Below are positions 8,290 to 14,937 of a stretch of 15,387 nucleotides of DNA, in pieces. Source of the stretch: Casp-actino8 sp032118015 (lineage in GTDB: Bacteria; Actinomycetota; Acidimicrobiia; Acidimicrobiales; Ilumatobacteraceae). Both the position numbers and the translations under genes were made by a program. The notes beneath the pieces were generated by a model that worked only from the letters and a program-made list of their open reading frames with translations, was not told where the DNA came from and did not search any database. The stretch spans positions 1 to 15,387 of the forward strand of contig JAULYE010000215.1 of assembly GCA_032118015.1 (NCBI GenBank), in the 5' to 3' direction. Within the stretch, counting starts at the first letter, position 1. Every line of letters starts with the position of its first letter.

Positions 8290-8907
8290 GTGTTCGCAAC
8301 GGTCTCTCAGCGCCCCACATTCAGACGGCTCGCGGTCGTACCGGCGGGTTTGGCGTTCGCTGTCCTTGTCGGCGCCTGTGGCGCAGATCCTGGGGCAACG
8401 GTGTCGACTCTGCGACCCCTGTCTTCGACGAATTATGCGACGACACCACCGTCGTCACTTGCTCCTCTCGACCCGGCGAACACAGCCCCACCCCCGATTG
8501 CGTACACAATCAAGGCCGGTGACTCGGTGTACGGAATCGCCTCGCAATTCGGCGTCCGACCCGACGAGTTGGCCAGCTACAACAATTGGGCCCAAGGTGT
8601 GAACAGGCAGTTGCTGGTGGGGGAGACCATCCTGGTGCCTCCTTCGCCCTCACAAACGACGACACTGCCGGGCTTGCCTCTGCCGACGGAGACAACGGTG
8701 GCACCGCCTGAACCCCCTCGAGGAACTTATGAAGTGAAGTTGGGTGACAGCATCACGACCATTGCCGACAAGTGCGGGATCGAGGTTTCGTCATTGTTGA
8801 GGATCAACGGATGGCCAGACATGAACGTACGGATCTTCCCTGGTGACGACATCAAGATCCCGGCCGCCACCAAGTCGTATGAAAAGTCGGAATGTGACGG
8901 AGTCTGA
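8290..8907 (+). CDS. Probable lipoprotein with two LysM domains
   Basis: A 205-residue exported protein likely tethered to the outer face of the membrane and binding peptidoglycan through its LysM domains. From GTG 8290 the N-terminus has a basic region (R8, R12, R13), a hydrophobic core (14-29) and a lipobox-like VGAC with C30 as the lipidation site. A Thr/Ser/Pro-rich linker follows. LysM 1 spans about 71-118 (YTIKAGDSVYGIASQFGV), and LysM 2 about 145-196 (YEVKLGDSITTIADKCGI), separated by another Pro/Thr-rich linker. No catalytic domain is present, so it is a binding or anchoring protein, not a hydrolase by itself. The frame is open further upstream, with alternative starts at 8218, 8221 and 8239, but these add about 17-24 extra residues before the signal peptide. 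It follows gltD after 157 bp and probably has its own promoter. Confidence 0.8.
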   Translation: MFATVSQRPTFRRLAVVPAGLAFAVLVGACGADPGATVSTLRPLSSTNYATTPPSSLAPLDPANTAPPPIAYTIKAGDSVYGIASQFGVRPDELASYNNWAQGVNRQLLVGETILVPPSPSQTTTLPGLPLPTETTVAPPEPPRGTYEVKLGDSITTIADKCGIEVSSLLRINGWPDMNVRIFPGDDIKIPAATKSYEKSECDGV

Positions 8908-8948
8908 CCCCGCCCAACAGTGCCACACCCCCAGGGCACCATCTGGAC

Positions 8949-9281
8949 ATGTCCTCAACACCTGCCACCAGAATCATCGATTGCGCCGAGTGCTCCATGT
9001 TCGAGAGCGATCACTGTTCCGATTGCGTCGTGACGTATTTGTGCGACCCTGTCCGCAGGAACTCGGGATTGCCCAGTTCGATATCGGTTGTGTCGGTGAT
9101 CGATTTCGACAGAACGGATATCGACAGAACCGATATCGACAGAACCGATATCGACAGTACGGACACGTCATCGGGAGTGTCGATGACGGCAATCGTGTTC
9201 GACCTCGAAGAGTTGCGTGCCGTCAAACTCTTGGCGGATGCCGGGCTGGTGCCCAAGCTTCGGCACACCTCTGCCGGCTGA
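8949..9281 (+). CDS. Small Cys-rich protein of unknown function with repeat-expanded linker
   Basis: A 110-residue protein I cannot assign a function. The N-terminal 32 residues carry C12, C15, H22, C23, C26 and C32, including two C-x2-C pairs, which suggests a zinc or other metal site. Residues from about 53 to 73 are four near-copies of a five-residue unit (DRTDI, last copy DSTDT), encoded by the 15-bp repeat. The C-terminal part, VFDLEELRAVKLLADAGLVPKL, looks like a short ordered helical region. From memory, similar small proteins (Cys-pair head plus LxxAGLVPxLRH tail) occur in other actinobacteria; I cannot confirm this here. There is no signal peptide or membrane helix, so it is probably cytosolic. 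It lies 41 bp after the LysM gene and just before queG, likely in one unit with queG. Confidence 0.75.
   Translation: MSSTPATRIIDCAECSMFESDHCSDCVVTYLCDPVRRNSGLPSSISVVSVIDFDRTDIDRTDIDRTDIDSTDTSSGVSMTAIVFDLEELRAVKLLADAGLVPKLRHTSAG
9078..9154. repeat. Inverted repeat linking upstream sequence to the 15-bp units
   Basis: TCGATATCGGTT (9078-9089) is the exact reverse complement of AACCGATATCGA at 9128-9139; the copy at 9143-9154 matches 11 bases exactly. Part of the length comes from the self-complementary GATATC core. The region could form alternative hairpins in DNA or RNA, which may have helped the repeat expand. Confidence 0.7.
9106..9165. repeat. 15-bp tandem repeat, four copies, in frame
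   Basis: Units of TCGACAGAACCGATA start at 9106, 9121, 9136 and 9151. Copies 2 and 3 are identical, copy 1 differs by one base, and copy 4 by three. The period is a multiple of three, so copy number can change without breaking the frame; it encodes the DRTDI units in the linker of the small Cys-rich protein. Confidence 0.95.
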
Positions 9282-9288
9282 CGCCGGC
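9273..9288 (+). other. GC hairpin enclosing the stop codon before queG
   Basis: GCCGGC (9273-9278), a TGAC loop and GCCGGC (9283-9288) form a six-pair, all-GC stem with a four-base loop. The loop contains the TGA stop (9279-9281) of the Cys-rich gene. No run of T follows, so a classical intrinsic terminator is unlikely; an attenuator or mRNA-stability element is possible. It ends 3 nt before ATG 9292 and 21 nt before ATG 9310. Confidence 0.5.
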
Positions 9289-9309
9289 GATATGAATGGC
9301 GAAGTGAGC

Positions 9310-10545
9310 ATGGCAGGAGACTCCACGGATGTCTCGGAAGATCTTCTGGGAGAGTTGCGCCGAATTGCTCTCGACTCCGGTCTCGACAGAGTCGGTGTGT
9401 GTGATGCATCCATTCTCGACAGAGCCCGTGCCGAACTTTTTCGTCGGAAAGAACTTGGTCTGTCGGACACCATGCAATTCACGTTTCGTAATCCCGAGAG
9501 ATCGACGGATCCGCTACGTACCGTTGCGCAGGCTCGATCGATATTCGTGGGGGCGCGCACCTACCACAGGATCGAACCCGATCCCATCCCAGATGAAACT
9601 TCGGCCCCACACGAGACGATGGCAGATCCGCTGGCACGAGTTGCGCGCTACGCCCAGGTCGATCACTACGCAGCGTTGAGGGTGGGCCTCGAAGCTGTGG
9701 CTGGTGCGTTACGCGATGCCGGTCATGTTGCAGTCGTGGTGGCTGATGAAAACAATCTCGTGGACCGCGAGGTTGCATGGAAAGCCGGGTTGGGTTGGTT
9801 CGGAAAGAATGCAAACTTGCTCTTGCCCGGAGCCGGGAGCTGGTTCGTCCTCGGTTCGGTGATCACCACTGCAGATCTTGGGGCTGCGACCGCCCAGGTG
9901 TCCGATGGGTGTGGCAGTTGTCGTCGATGCATCGACGCATGTCCGACTGGAGCCATCGTGGCCGATGGCGTCATCGATGCCCGCAAATGTCTGGCGTGGC
10001 TGTTGCAAAAACCAGGAGTCTTTCCCGTGGAATATCGGATCGACCTCGGTGATCGACTGTACGGATGCGACGACTGCCAGGATTCCTGTCCGATCACGGT
10101 GCGCCTCGGACCCCGCCACACATCCGTGAAATCCGGAGATGACATGTCTCCAGACAGAGTCGACGACATCGGCTCGCATGTCGGTGTCCTCGATGTCCTC
10201 GAGGCCGATGATGCCGAGTTGATGGCAACATTCGGCCGGTGGTATATCCCGGAACGCAATCCCGTCTGGGTGCGCCGTAACGCTCTCATTATCCTGGGCA
10301 ACGTGGCTCCGATTCCGCTGACTCGTCGGACTGCGGCGGTTCTCGAACGTTACGCGCAGGCAAGTGATCCCCATCTACGAGCCCAAGCCCTGTGGTCGGC
10401 GCGCCGTCTCGGTGCAGACGGCATCGTTAGCCATCTCGTAGACGATGAGGACCCGGTTGTTCGGGCCGAATGGCTTGGTGCAGATCAGGTCGAGCGGCGC
10501 ACAATCGGTGAGTCGGGTCGAGAGCCAGGGTTGGCGGAGCAATGA
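9310..10545 (+). CDS. queG: Epoxyqueuosine reductase (tRNA queuosine synthesis)
   Basis: A 411-residue cobalamin- and Fe-S-dependent reductase that converts epoxyqueuosine to queuosine at position 34 of tRNAs for Asp, Asn, His and Tyr. The candidate catalytic acid is D146, in VADENNLVDR, followed by the family hallmark KAGLGWFGKN. Two 4Fe-4S clusters are built from C201, C204, C207, C211 (CGSCRRCIDACP), C227 and C253, C256, C260 (CDDCQDSCP). The C-terminal 110 residues contain HEAT-like segments (VRRNALIILGN; DPHLRAQALW; DPVVRAEW), as in QueG proteins. The usual VDxxPVLER stretch is changed to ADENNLVDR, keeping the Asp. The frame is open from 9217; ATG 9292 is an alternative, but 9310 gives a normal N-terminus and neither has a strong ribosome site. 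Its TGA overlaps the ATG of the next gene. No other queuosine gene is in the window. Confidence 0.93.
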   Translation: MAGDSTDVSEDLLGELRRIALDSGLDRVGVCDASILDRARAELFRRKELGLSDTMQFTFRNPERSTDPLRTVAQARSIFVGARTYHRIEPDPIPDETSAPHETMADPLARVARYAQVDHYAALRVGLEAVAGALRDAGHVAVVVADENNLVDREVAWKAGLGWFGKNANLLLPGAGSWFVLGSVITTADLGAATAQVSDGCGSCRRCIDACPTGAIVADGVIDARKCLAWLLQKPGVFPVEYRIDLGDRLYGCDDCQDSCPITVRLGPRHTSVKSGDDMSPDRVDDIGSHVGVLDVLEADDAELMATFGRWYIPERNPVWVRRNALIILGNVAPIPLTRRTAAVLERYAQASDPHLRAQALWSARRLGADGIVSHLVDDEDPVVRAEWLGADQVERRTIGESGREPGLAEQ

Positions 10546-11663
10546 AACATCTTCTGGTCACGAACGATTTTCCGCCCAAAGTCGGTGGGATTCAGTCGTT
10601 GCTGTGGGAATGGTGGCGACGCCTCCCCAGTGATTCTTTTGCCGTGTTGACGTCACCGTATGAGGGATCTGCGGAATTCGACGAACGCCAGCCATTCGAG
10701 ATTCATCGGACGCGAGAGCCGGTCCTCTTGCCGCATCCGTGGATGATCCGGCGCGTCGATGCTCTGGCGCGCAAGGTCGGAGCCGACTTCGTCGTTCTCG
10801 ACCCGGCAGTCCCTCTTGGGCTGATTGGTCCATCACTCCAGCTCCCGTATGACGTGATTGTGCACGGCGCAGAAGTGACCGTCCCTGGACGACTTCCTGG
10901 ATCACGCCAAGCCCTCGGATGGGTGTTGCGTAACGCGCAGCGCGTGATTGCCGCGGGTGGTTATCCGGCAGCAGAGGCCGAGCATGCCGCGGGACGAGCA
11001 CTGAACGTGCACATCGTTCCACCTGGCGTCGATGTCGAGAGATTTCGTCCTTTGACTGAGTCCGAGCGTGCAGATGCTCGCCAGCAATTCGGATTCACCC
11101 AGGATGATCTCGTTCTTGTCGCAGTGAGCCGTCTCGTGCCGCGCAAAGGATTCGATACAGCAATCGAAGCTGTCGCTCGGCTGCAGGGCCGATTTGGAAA
11201 CCTGAAGTTGGCGATTGCGGGTTCAGGACGGGATCGTGATCGTCTGGAGAAGTTGGCCAGCAGCCATCGAGCGCCCGTGACGTTTCTCGGCCGTGTCGCT
11301 GACGACGATCTTCCCCGACTGTACGGCTGCGCTGATCTTTCGGTGATGCTGTGTCGAAACCGTTGGGGTGGGCTCGAGCAAGAAGGTTTCGGGATCGTCT
11401 TTCTGGAAGCAGCAGCTTGTGGAGTACCCCAGATTGCGGGTGCGAGTGGGGGTGCTGCCGAAGCTGTCGCCGATGGCGTCACCGGAATGGTGTCATCGCA
11501 TCCACGCAGTGTCGACGATGCTGTCGAGCACATCGGGGCACTCTTGAGCGACGTGGATCGTCGACGCGAGATGGGCCTCGCTGCACGTCGACGAGCTGTG
11601 GAGGAATTCTCATACGGCGTGCTGTCAGAGCGACTCGGAGCGATCTTGGGGGTGCATTCATGA
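10542..11663 (+). CDS. GT4 family glycosyltransferase, PimB'-like (possible phosphatidylinositol mannoside mannosyltransferase)
   Basis: A 373-residue GT-B fold retaining glycosyltransferase. The N-terminus LVTNDFPPKVGGIQS (about 5-19) with G15-G16 is the acceptor-side loop. The C-terminal half has the sugar-nucleotide-binding RLVPRKG (R197, K202) and the E-x7-E motif E281 to E289 (EGFGIVFLE), followed by ASGGAAEAV. These segments closely resemble, from memory, mycobacterial PimB' (Rv2188c), which adds a mannose from GDP-mannose to PI-monomannoside at the inner membrane face. The same subfamily also includes enzymes with other lipid acceptors, so the substrate is not proven. There is no membrane helix, which fits peripheral association. 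ATG 10542 overlaps the queG stop (ATGA), with GGAG only 2 nt upstream. Its own stop overlaps the next start. Confidence 0.88.
   Translation: MKHLLVTNDFPPKVGGIQSLLWEWWRRLPSDSFAVLTSPYEGSAEFDERQPFEIHRTREPVLLPHPWMIRRVDALARKVGADFVVLDPAVPLGLIGPSLQLPYDVIVHGAEVTVPGRLPGSRQALGWVLRNAQRVIAAGGYPAAEAEHAAGRALNVHIVPPGVDVERFRPLTESERADARQQFGFTQDDLVLVAVSRLVPRKGFDTAIEAVARLQGRFGNLKLAIAGSGRDRDRLEKLASSHRAPVTFLGRVADDDLPRLYGCADLSVMLCRNRWGGLEQEGFGIVFLEAAACGVPQIAGASGGAAEAVADGVTGMVSSHPRSVDDAVEHIGALLSDVDRRREMGLAARRRAVEEFSYGVLSERLGAILGVHS
11648..11654 (+). promoter_or_regulatory. Ribosome binding site for the small membrane protein
   Basis: GGGGGTG lies 5 nt before ATG 11660, within the last codons of the GT4 gene. It fixes the start of a gene whose frame is open far upstream (from 11351). 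Confidence 0.6.
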
Positions 11664-12127
11664 GTGGTGCCACCATCGTTCGCGCGAACATCATCGGGAC
11701 TGTCCTGTTCACTCTGTCTGCAGTTCTTGCATCGATCGTGTTCGAGGGATTTTTCAAGGTTCAAGGAGTCGTCATTGCGCTGTGCTTGTTCAGCGCAGGC
11801 GTCTTCGTTTTTCTTTGGGGATATTGGCGGGCATTGCAGCGCAGCAGAAGAGATGTGATGTCGGTGACCGAGTTGTACTTTCTCGTGGGTCCCTATGTCG
11901 ACAAACGAATATCGCGGATGATGAACGGCATGCTCACGATCCAAGTTGTGGTTGCCGTGGCCACTGCTTTGTCCAGATCATCGAGTCCTGCAGCCGATGG
12001 AGCATCGACTCCGGGGTCCACATTGGCCTTTGGAGTGCTCGTGCCCATGTTCGGACTCAGTTTGAATGGACTGTGGTCGAGTGTGCACGGTCGGTTCCCG
12101 CCTCGGACTCAGAACAGTTCGATTTGA
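11660..12127 (+). CDS. Small membrane protein, function unknown
   Basis: A 155-residue protein with about four hydrophobic segments: roughly 11-32, 37-56, 91-105 and 122-142. A basic patch (RALQRSRRD, 57-65) follows the second segment, and a polar region with the conserved-looking stretch LYFLVGPYVDKRISRMM (72-88) precedes the third. The third and fourth are separated by a flexible Ser/Ala/Pro/Gly stretch. The tail HGRFPPR is basic and hydrophilic. I do not recognise the family. The frame upstream of 11660 is shadow sequence within the GT4 gene; the ATG overlaps that gene's stop (ATGA) and has a GGGGGTG site, so the two are probably translated together. The pairing suggests a role in the envelope, perhaps as a partner of the glycosyltransferase, which is inference only. 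Confidence 0.8.
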   Translation: MSGATIVRANIIGTVLFTLSAVLASIVFEGFFKVQGVVIALCLFSAGVFVFLWGYWRALQRSRRDVMSVTELYFLVGPYVDKRISRMMNGMLTIQVVVAVATALSRSSSPAADGASTPGSTLAFGVLVPMFGLSLNGLWSSVHGRFPPRTQNSSI

Positions 12128-12147
12128 TCGAAACGCCGGGCTCGAAG

Positions 12148-12178
12148 CACCTGTTACGACTGTCAGATCGAACAGGTG
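12148..12178. promoter_or_regulatory. 8-bp inverted repeat before the SRPBCC gene (operator or hairpin)
   Basis: CACCTGTT (12148-12155) and AACAGGTG (12171-12178) are perfect reverse complements separated by 15 nt; the arms repeat every 23 nt, about two helical turns. The right arm lies just upstream of where the -35 region of the predicted promoter would be. No T-run follows, so an operator is at least as likely as a terminator. Confidence 0.45.
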
Positions 12179-12203
12179 GCAGTGGGTACGGGTCCATCTG
12201 CGC

Positions 12204-12209
12204 TAGAAA
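12204..12209 (+). promoter_or_regulatory. Possible -10 box of the SRPBCC-ROK unit
   Basis: TAGAAA(T), in the context CGCTAGAAATGAGG, ends 6 nt before ATG 12216, so the transcript would be leaderless. No good -35 box is visible. Confidence 0.4.
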
Positions 12210-12215
12210 TGAGGA

Positions 12216-12653
12216 ATGGCAGATACAGCATCGATGACCATCACTGTCGACGCACCCCTTGAGAGGTGCTGGGCGATCGCGACGGATTTCGAGAAGTATC
12301 CGGACTGGGCCAAGGACGTGAAGTCGGCAATCGTCGTTGCCCGAGACGATCAGGGACGAGCAACTGAGGTCGAGTTCCGCACATCGGCTCTTGGTCGCAG
12401 CACGCACTACACCTTGTCGTACGACTACAGCGCTGCACCACACCGACTTGCATGGCAGATGGTTAAAGGTGACATCATGCGCGCCGTCGATGGTGCCTAC
12501 ATGTTCGCTCCTTCCGAAACTGGAGGAGTCGTGGTGACGTACAATCTCTCGATCGAGTTGGTCGTGCCCCTGCCTGGATTCGTCAAGAGGCGGGCGGAGG
12601 TTCGCATTCTGAACACCGTCAAGGAATTGAAAGTCCGCGCTGAAGCGGCGTAG
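12216..12653 (+). CDS. SRPBCC (START-like) family protein, TB16.3-like
   Basis: A 145-residue single-domain protein of the SRPBCC/polyketide-cyclase-like fold, a helix-grip barrel that binds lipids or other hydrophobic ligands. Visible hallmarks are the opening beta strand ITVDAP, the helix plus turn ATDFEKYPDWAKDV (about 22-35), and the long C-terminal helix VKRRAEVRILNTVKELKVRAE. From memory it resembles the mycobacterial protein Rv2185c (TB16.3) in length and sequence, including the final PGFVKRRAE-like segment (PMIGMLKRKAE there). No catalytic role is established. There is no signal peptide, so it is cytosolic. ATG 12216 fits the -10 box placed 6 nt upstream; ATG 12234 is a second possibility. 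Its TAG stop overlaps by one base the GTG of the ROK kinase, so the two genes form one unit. Confidence 0.88.
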   Translation: MADTASMTITVDAPLERCWAIATDFEKYPDWAKDVKSAIVVARDDQGRATEVEFRTSALGRSTHYTLSYDYSAAPHRLAWQMVKGDIMRAVDGAYMFAPSETGGVVVTYNLSIELVVPLPGFVKRRAEVRILNTVKELKVRAEAA

Positions 12654-13648
12654 TGGCTGCTCGAGTTCACGAGACGTCCGATCTCGAACCTGTCATCGGG
12701 ATCGACATTGGCGGCACCAAATGTCTGGGGATTCTCCGGCTCGGTGACCAGGAACTGACTCGGCGCGAATTGCCCACACCCGTAGGGTCTCGAGCGTTGA
12801 TCGACACGATCGTCGACTTGGCGAACGAACTCGAAGCCGTCCACGTACAAAGCAGCGCAGATCCCGTCGTCGAACCGTGCACGATCGGAGTTGGACTTCC
12901 TGGGCTCGTGACGCGCGCGGGAATCCTTCGTGCCGCTCCAAACCTCGTCGATGTCGTAGAACTCGACGCCAGGTACGTCCTGGAGGAGGCACTGCAGCGG
13001 CAAATCTGGCTCGACAACGATGCAACCTGCGCCACGATTGCCGAGTGGCTCGAAGGTGCCGGTCGAGGGTGCGACGATCTGCTGGTCGTGACCATAGGAA
13101 CGGGTATCGGAGCGGGAATCGTGGCCAACGGCTCTCTCGTACGCGGAGCGCATGGATTCGCTGGCGAACTTGGGCACATGTACGTGGATCCAGCAGGTCC
13201 TGAGTGTCCGTGTGGGCGTCGTGGATGTTGGGAGCGCTACGCATCGGGAAGTGGTTTGGCTCATCTGGCGCGTCGAGCTGCACAGCGCGGAGATGGCGAG
13301 GATCTTGTTCGTCGCGCAGGCTCGATCGAGTCGATTCGCGGCGAGGACGTCTCGAACTTGGTGGCCGAGGGCAGCGATCAAGCACTGGCAGTTCTCGACG
13401 AGTTCGCCCAGTGGGTAGCCGTCGGATTGGCGAACATGATCAACGTTCTCGATCCCGAGCGGATCGTTCTCGGAGGAGGAGCGGCTCGGATGGGAGACCA
13501 CCTCGCCGAACCGGTGCGCGTCTGGCTGGGGAGATTGCTGTACGCAGCGGACCATCGGCCGATACCCGAAGTCGTCGTGGCTCGATTCGGCGAATCCGCA
13601 GGTGCGATCGGGGCAGGACTGCTCCCGCTCATTCATCAGAACGGCTGA
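12653..13648 (+). CDS. ROK family sugar kinase, probable glucokinase
   Basis: A 331-residue ROK-family kinase that phosphorylates a hexose with ATP; glucose is the likeliest substrate. The phosphate-binding loop is GIDIGGTK (16-23). D123 in LDNDATCA is the expected catalytic base, GTGIGAGIV is the second phosphate-binding segment, and GELGH ends in H175, followed by the zinc ligands C185, C187 and C192 (CPCGRRGCWE). The second ATP-binding region includes RIVLGGG near residue 270. All hallmark residues are intact and there is no N-terminal DNA-binding domain, so it is an enzyme rather than a ROK repressor. The GTG start at 12653 is the only one that leaves the first motif whole, and it overlaps the SRPBCC stop by one base (TAGTG). 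ROK members acting on N-acetyl sugars cannot be excluded. Confidence 0.9.
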   Translation: MAARVHETSDLEPVIGIDIGGTKCLGILRLGDQELTRRELPTPVGSRALIDTIVDLANELEAVHVQSSADPVVEPCTIGVGLPGLVTRAGILRAAPNLVDVVELDARYVLEEALQRQIWLDNDATCATIAEWLEGAGRGCDDLLVVTIGTGIGAGIVANGSLVRGAHGFAGELGHMYVDPAGPECPCGRRGCWERYASGSGLAHLARRAAQRGDGEDLVRRAGSIESIRGEDVSNLVAEGSDQALAVLDEFAQWVAVGLANMINVLDPERIVLGGGAARMGDHLAEPVRVWLGRLLYAADHRPIPEVVVARFGESAGAIGAGLLPLIHQNG

Positions 13649-13704
13649 CTCGGGTCCGACCAACGAGCCTGTCAATACACCCTGTTCGGTGACGCACGGG
13701 GAAC

Positions 13705-13710
13705 TAGCGT
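13705..13710 (+). promoter_or_regulatory. Possible -10 box of alaC
   Basis: TAGCGT (in GAACTAGCGTGATG) fits TANNNT and ends 8 nt before ATG 13719, so the transcript would have almost no leader. The 70-bp gap after the kinase gene shows no U-tract terminator and no clear -35 box. Confidence 0.4.
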
Positions 13711-13718
13711 GATGATCC

Positions 13719-14924
13719 ATGGATTTTCGGCGCATCACCAATCTGCCTCCCTATGTCTTCACGATCATCAACAATCTGAAGATCGAGGCACGACGCCAGG
13801 GGGTCGATGTCGTCGATCTGGGTTTCGGAAACCCAGACATTCCCTCGCCGCAAATTGCAGTCGACAAATTGAGTGAAGCCGCACACATTGCACGTAATCA
13901 TCGATATTCGATGTCACGCGGTCTTCCGAAGCTGCGTGAGGCGGCAGTGGCCATGTACAAGCGCAACTGGGGAGTCGACCTCGATCCGGAACTCGAGATC
14001 ACGAACACGATCGGCTCCAAGGAAGGTTTCAGCCATTTGATGTGGGTGCTTCTCGATCGCGGCGATGCAGCCATCGTTCCGAGCCCGAGTTACCCCATTC
14101 ACATCTATGGTCCGCTCTTCGCAGGAGCTGATTTGCGCCAGGTCCCGATGCGCAGCCTTTCGGACCCGCGGGTTCAAACGGACTTCGAAGGAGACTTCTT
14201 CGAGAGTCTGGAAACTGCCTACGACGTGGGCTGGCCCAAGCCGCGCGTCCTTGTGATTTCCTTCCCGCACAACCCGACAGGGTCTTGTGTGGATTTGCCG
14301 TTCATGCAGCGAGTCGTGGACTTCTGCCGAGAGCGCAACATGATCGTCGTTCACGACTTCGCGTATGCCGACGTCGGATTCGACGGCTACAAGCCTCCGT
14401 CGATTCTTCAGGCCGAAGGTGCCAAGGAGTGCGCCGTCGAGTTGTATTCGATGACGAAGAGCTTTTCGATGGCTGGATGGAGGGTCGCGTTTCTGGCAGG
14501 TAACAGAGAGGTCGTTCAGGCTCTGGTCAAACTCAAGAGCTATCTCGACTACGGAACGTTTCAGCCCGTGCAGATCGCTGCCACCGTCACCATGAACGAA
14601 GCACCAGATTTTCCAAAGGAAGTGTGTGCCATCTATGAGACGCGGCGCGATGCGCTCATCGATGGTCTTGCACGTATCGGCTGGGACATCCCCAAGCCAC
14701 AGGGTTCGATGTTCGTGTGGGCGCCGATTCCGGAGCCATATGCCGAGATGAGTTCGGTTGAATTCTGTTCGCATTTGGTAACCGAGTGCGAGGTTGCATT
14801 GTCTCCAGGTGTGGGATTCGGTCCGGGAGGGGAGGGGTTCGCACGATTTGCTCTGATCGAGAACGAACAACGCATCGCTCAGGCCATTCGAAATCTCAAG
14901 CGCGGACTCCCGAAACTCGGATGA
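13719..14924 (+). CDS. alaC: PLP-dependent aminotransferase, alanine (glutamate-pyruvate) type
   Basis: A 401-residue fold-type I aminotransferase very like E. coli AlaC, which makes alanine from pyruvate using glutamate as amino donor. The family opening RRITNLPPYVF is followed by DLGFGNPDIPSP and YSMSRGLPKLREA. N185 in FPHNPTGS contacts the cofactor, the strand VVHDFAYADV carries the Asp and Tyr that hold the pyridine ring and phenolate, and K247 in SMTKSFSMAGWR is the PLP Schiff-base lysine. The C-terminal FARFALIEN contains the Arg that binds the substrate carboxylate. Length is standard. A relative, LL-diaminopimelate aminotransferase, shares the fold, but the AlaC-specific opening and the DYGTFQPVQIAA segment favour AlaC. 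It probably has its own promoter and is followed closely by the ACT-domain gene. It consumes the glutamate made by GltBD upstream. Confidence 0.92.
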   Translation: MDFRRITNLPPYVFTIINNLKIEARRQGVDVVDLGFGNPDIPSPQIAVDKLSEAAHIARNHRYSMSRGLPKLREAAVAMYKRNWGVDLDPELEITNTIGSKEGFSHLMWVLLDRGDAAIVPSPSYPIHIYGPLFAGADLRQVPMRSLSDPRVQTDFEGDFFESLETAYDVGWPKPRVLVISFPHNPTGSCVDLPFMQRVVDFCRERNMIVVHDFAYADVGFDGYKPPSILQAEGAKECAVELYSMTKSFSMAGWRVAFLAGNREVVQALVKLKSYLDYGTFQPVQIAATVTMNEAPDFPKEVCAIYETRRDALIDGLARIGWDIPKPQGSMFVWAPIPEPYAEMSSVEFCSHLVTECEVALSPGVGFGPGGEGFARFALIENEQRIAQAIRNLKRGLPKLG

Positions 14925-14937
14925 GCGACAGGCTCTT

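Noticed and set aside
12497..13741. Long antisense open frame (414 codons) across the SRPBCC and ROK genes
   Set aside because: It crosses well-supported genes and reads as low-complexity Ser/Arg/Asp sequence, as expected from a shadow frame.
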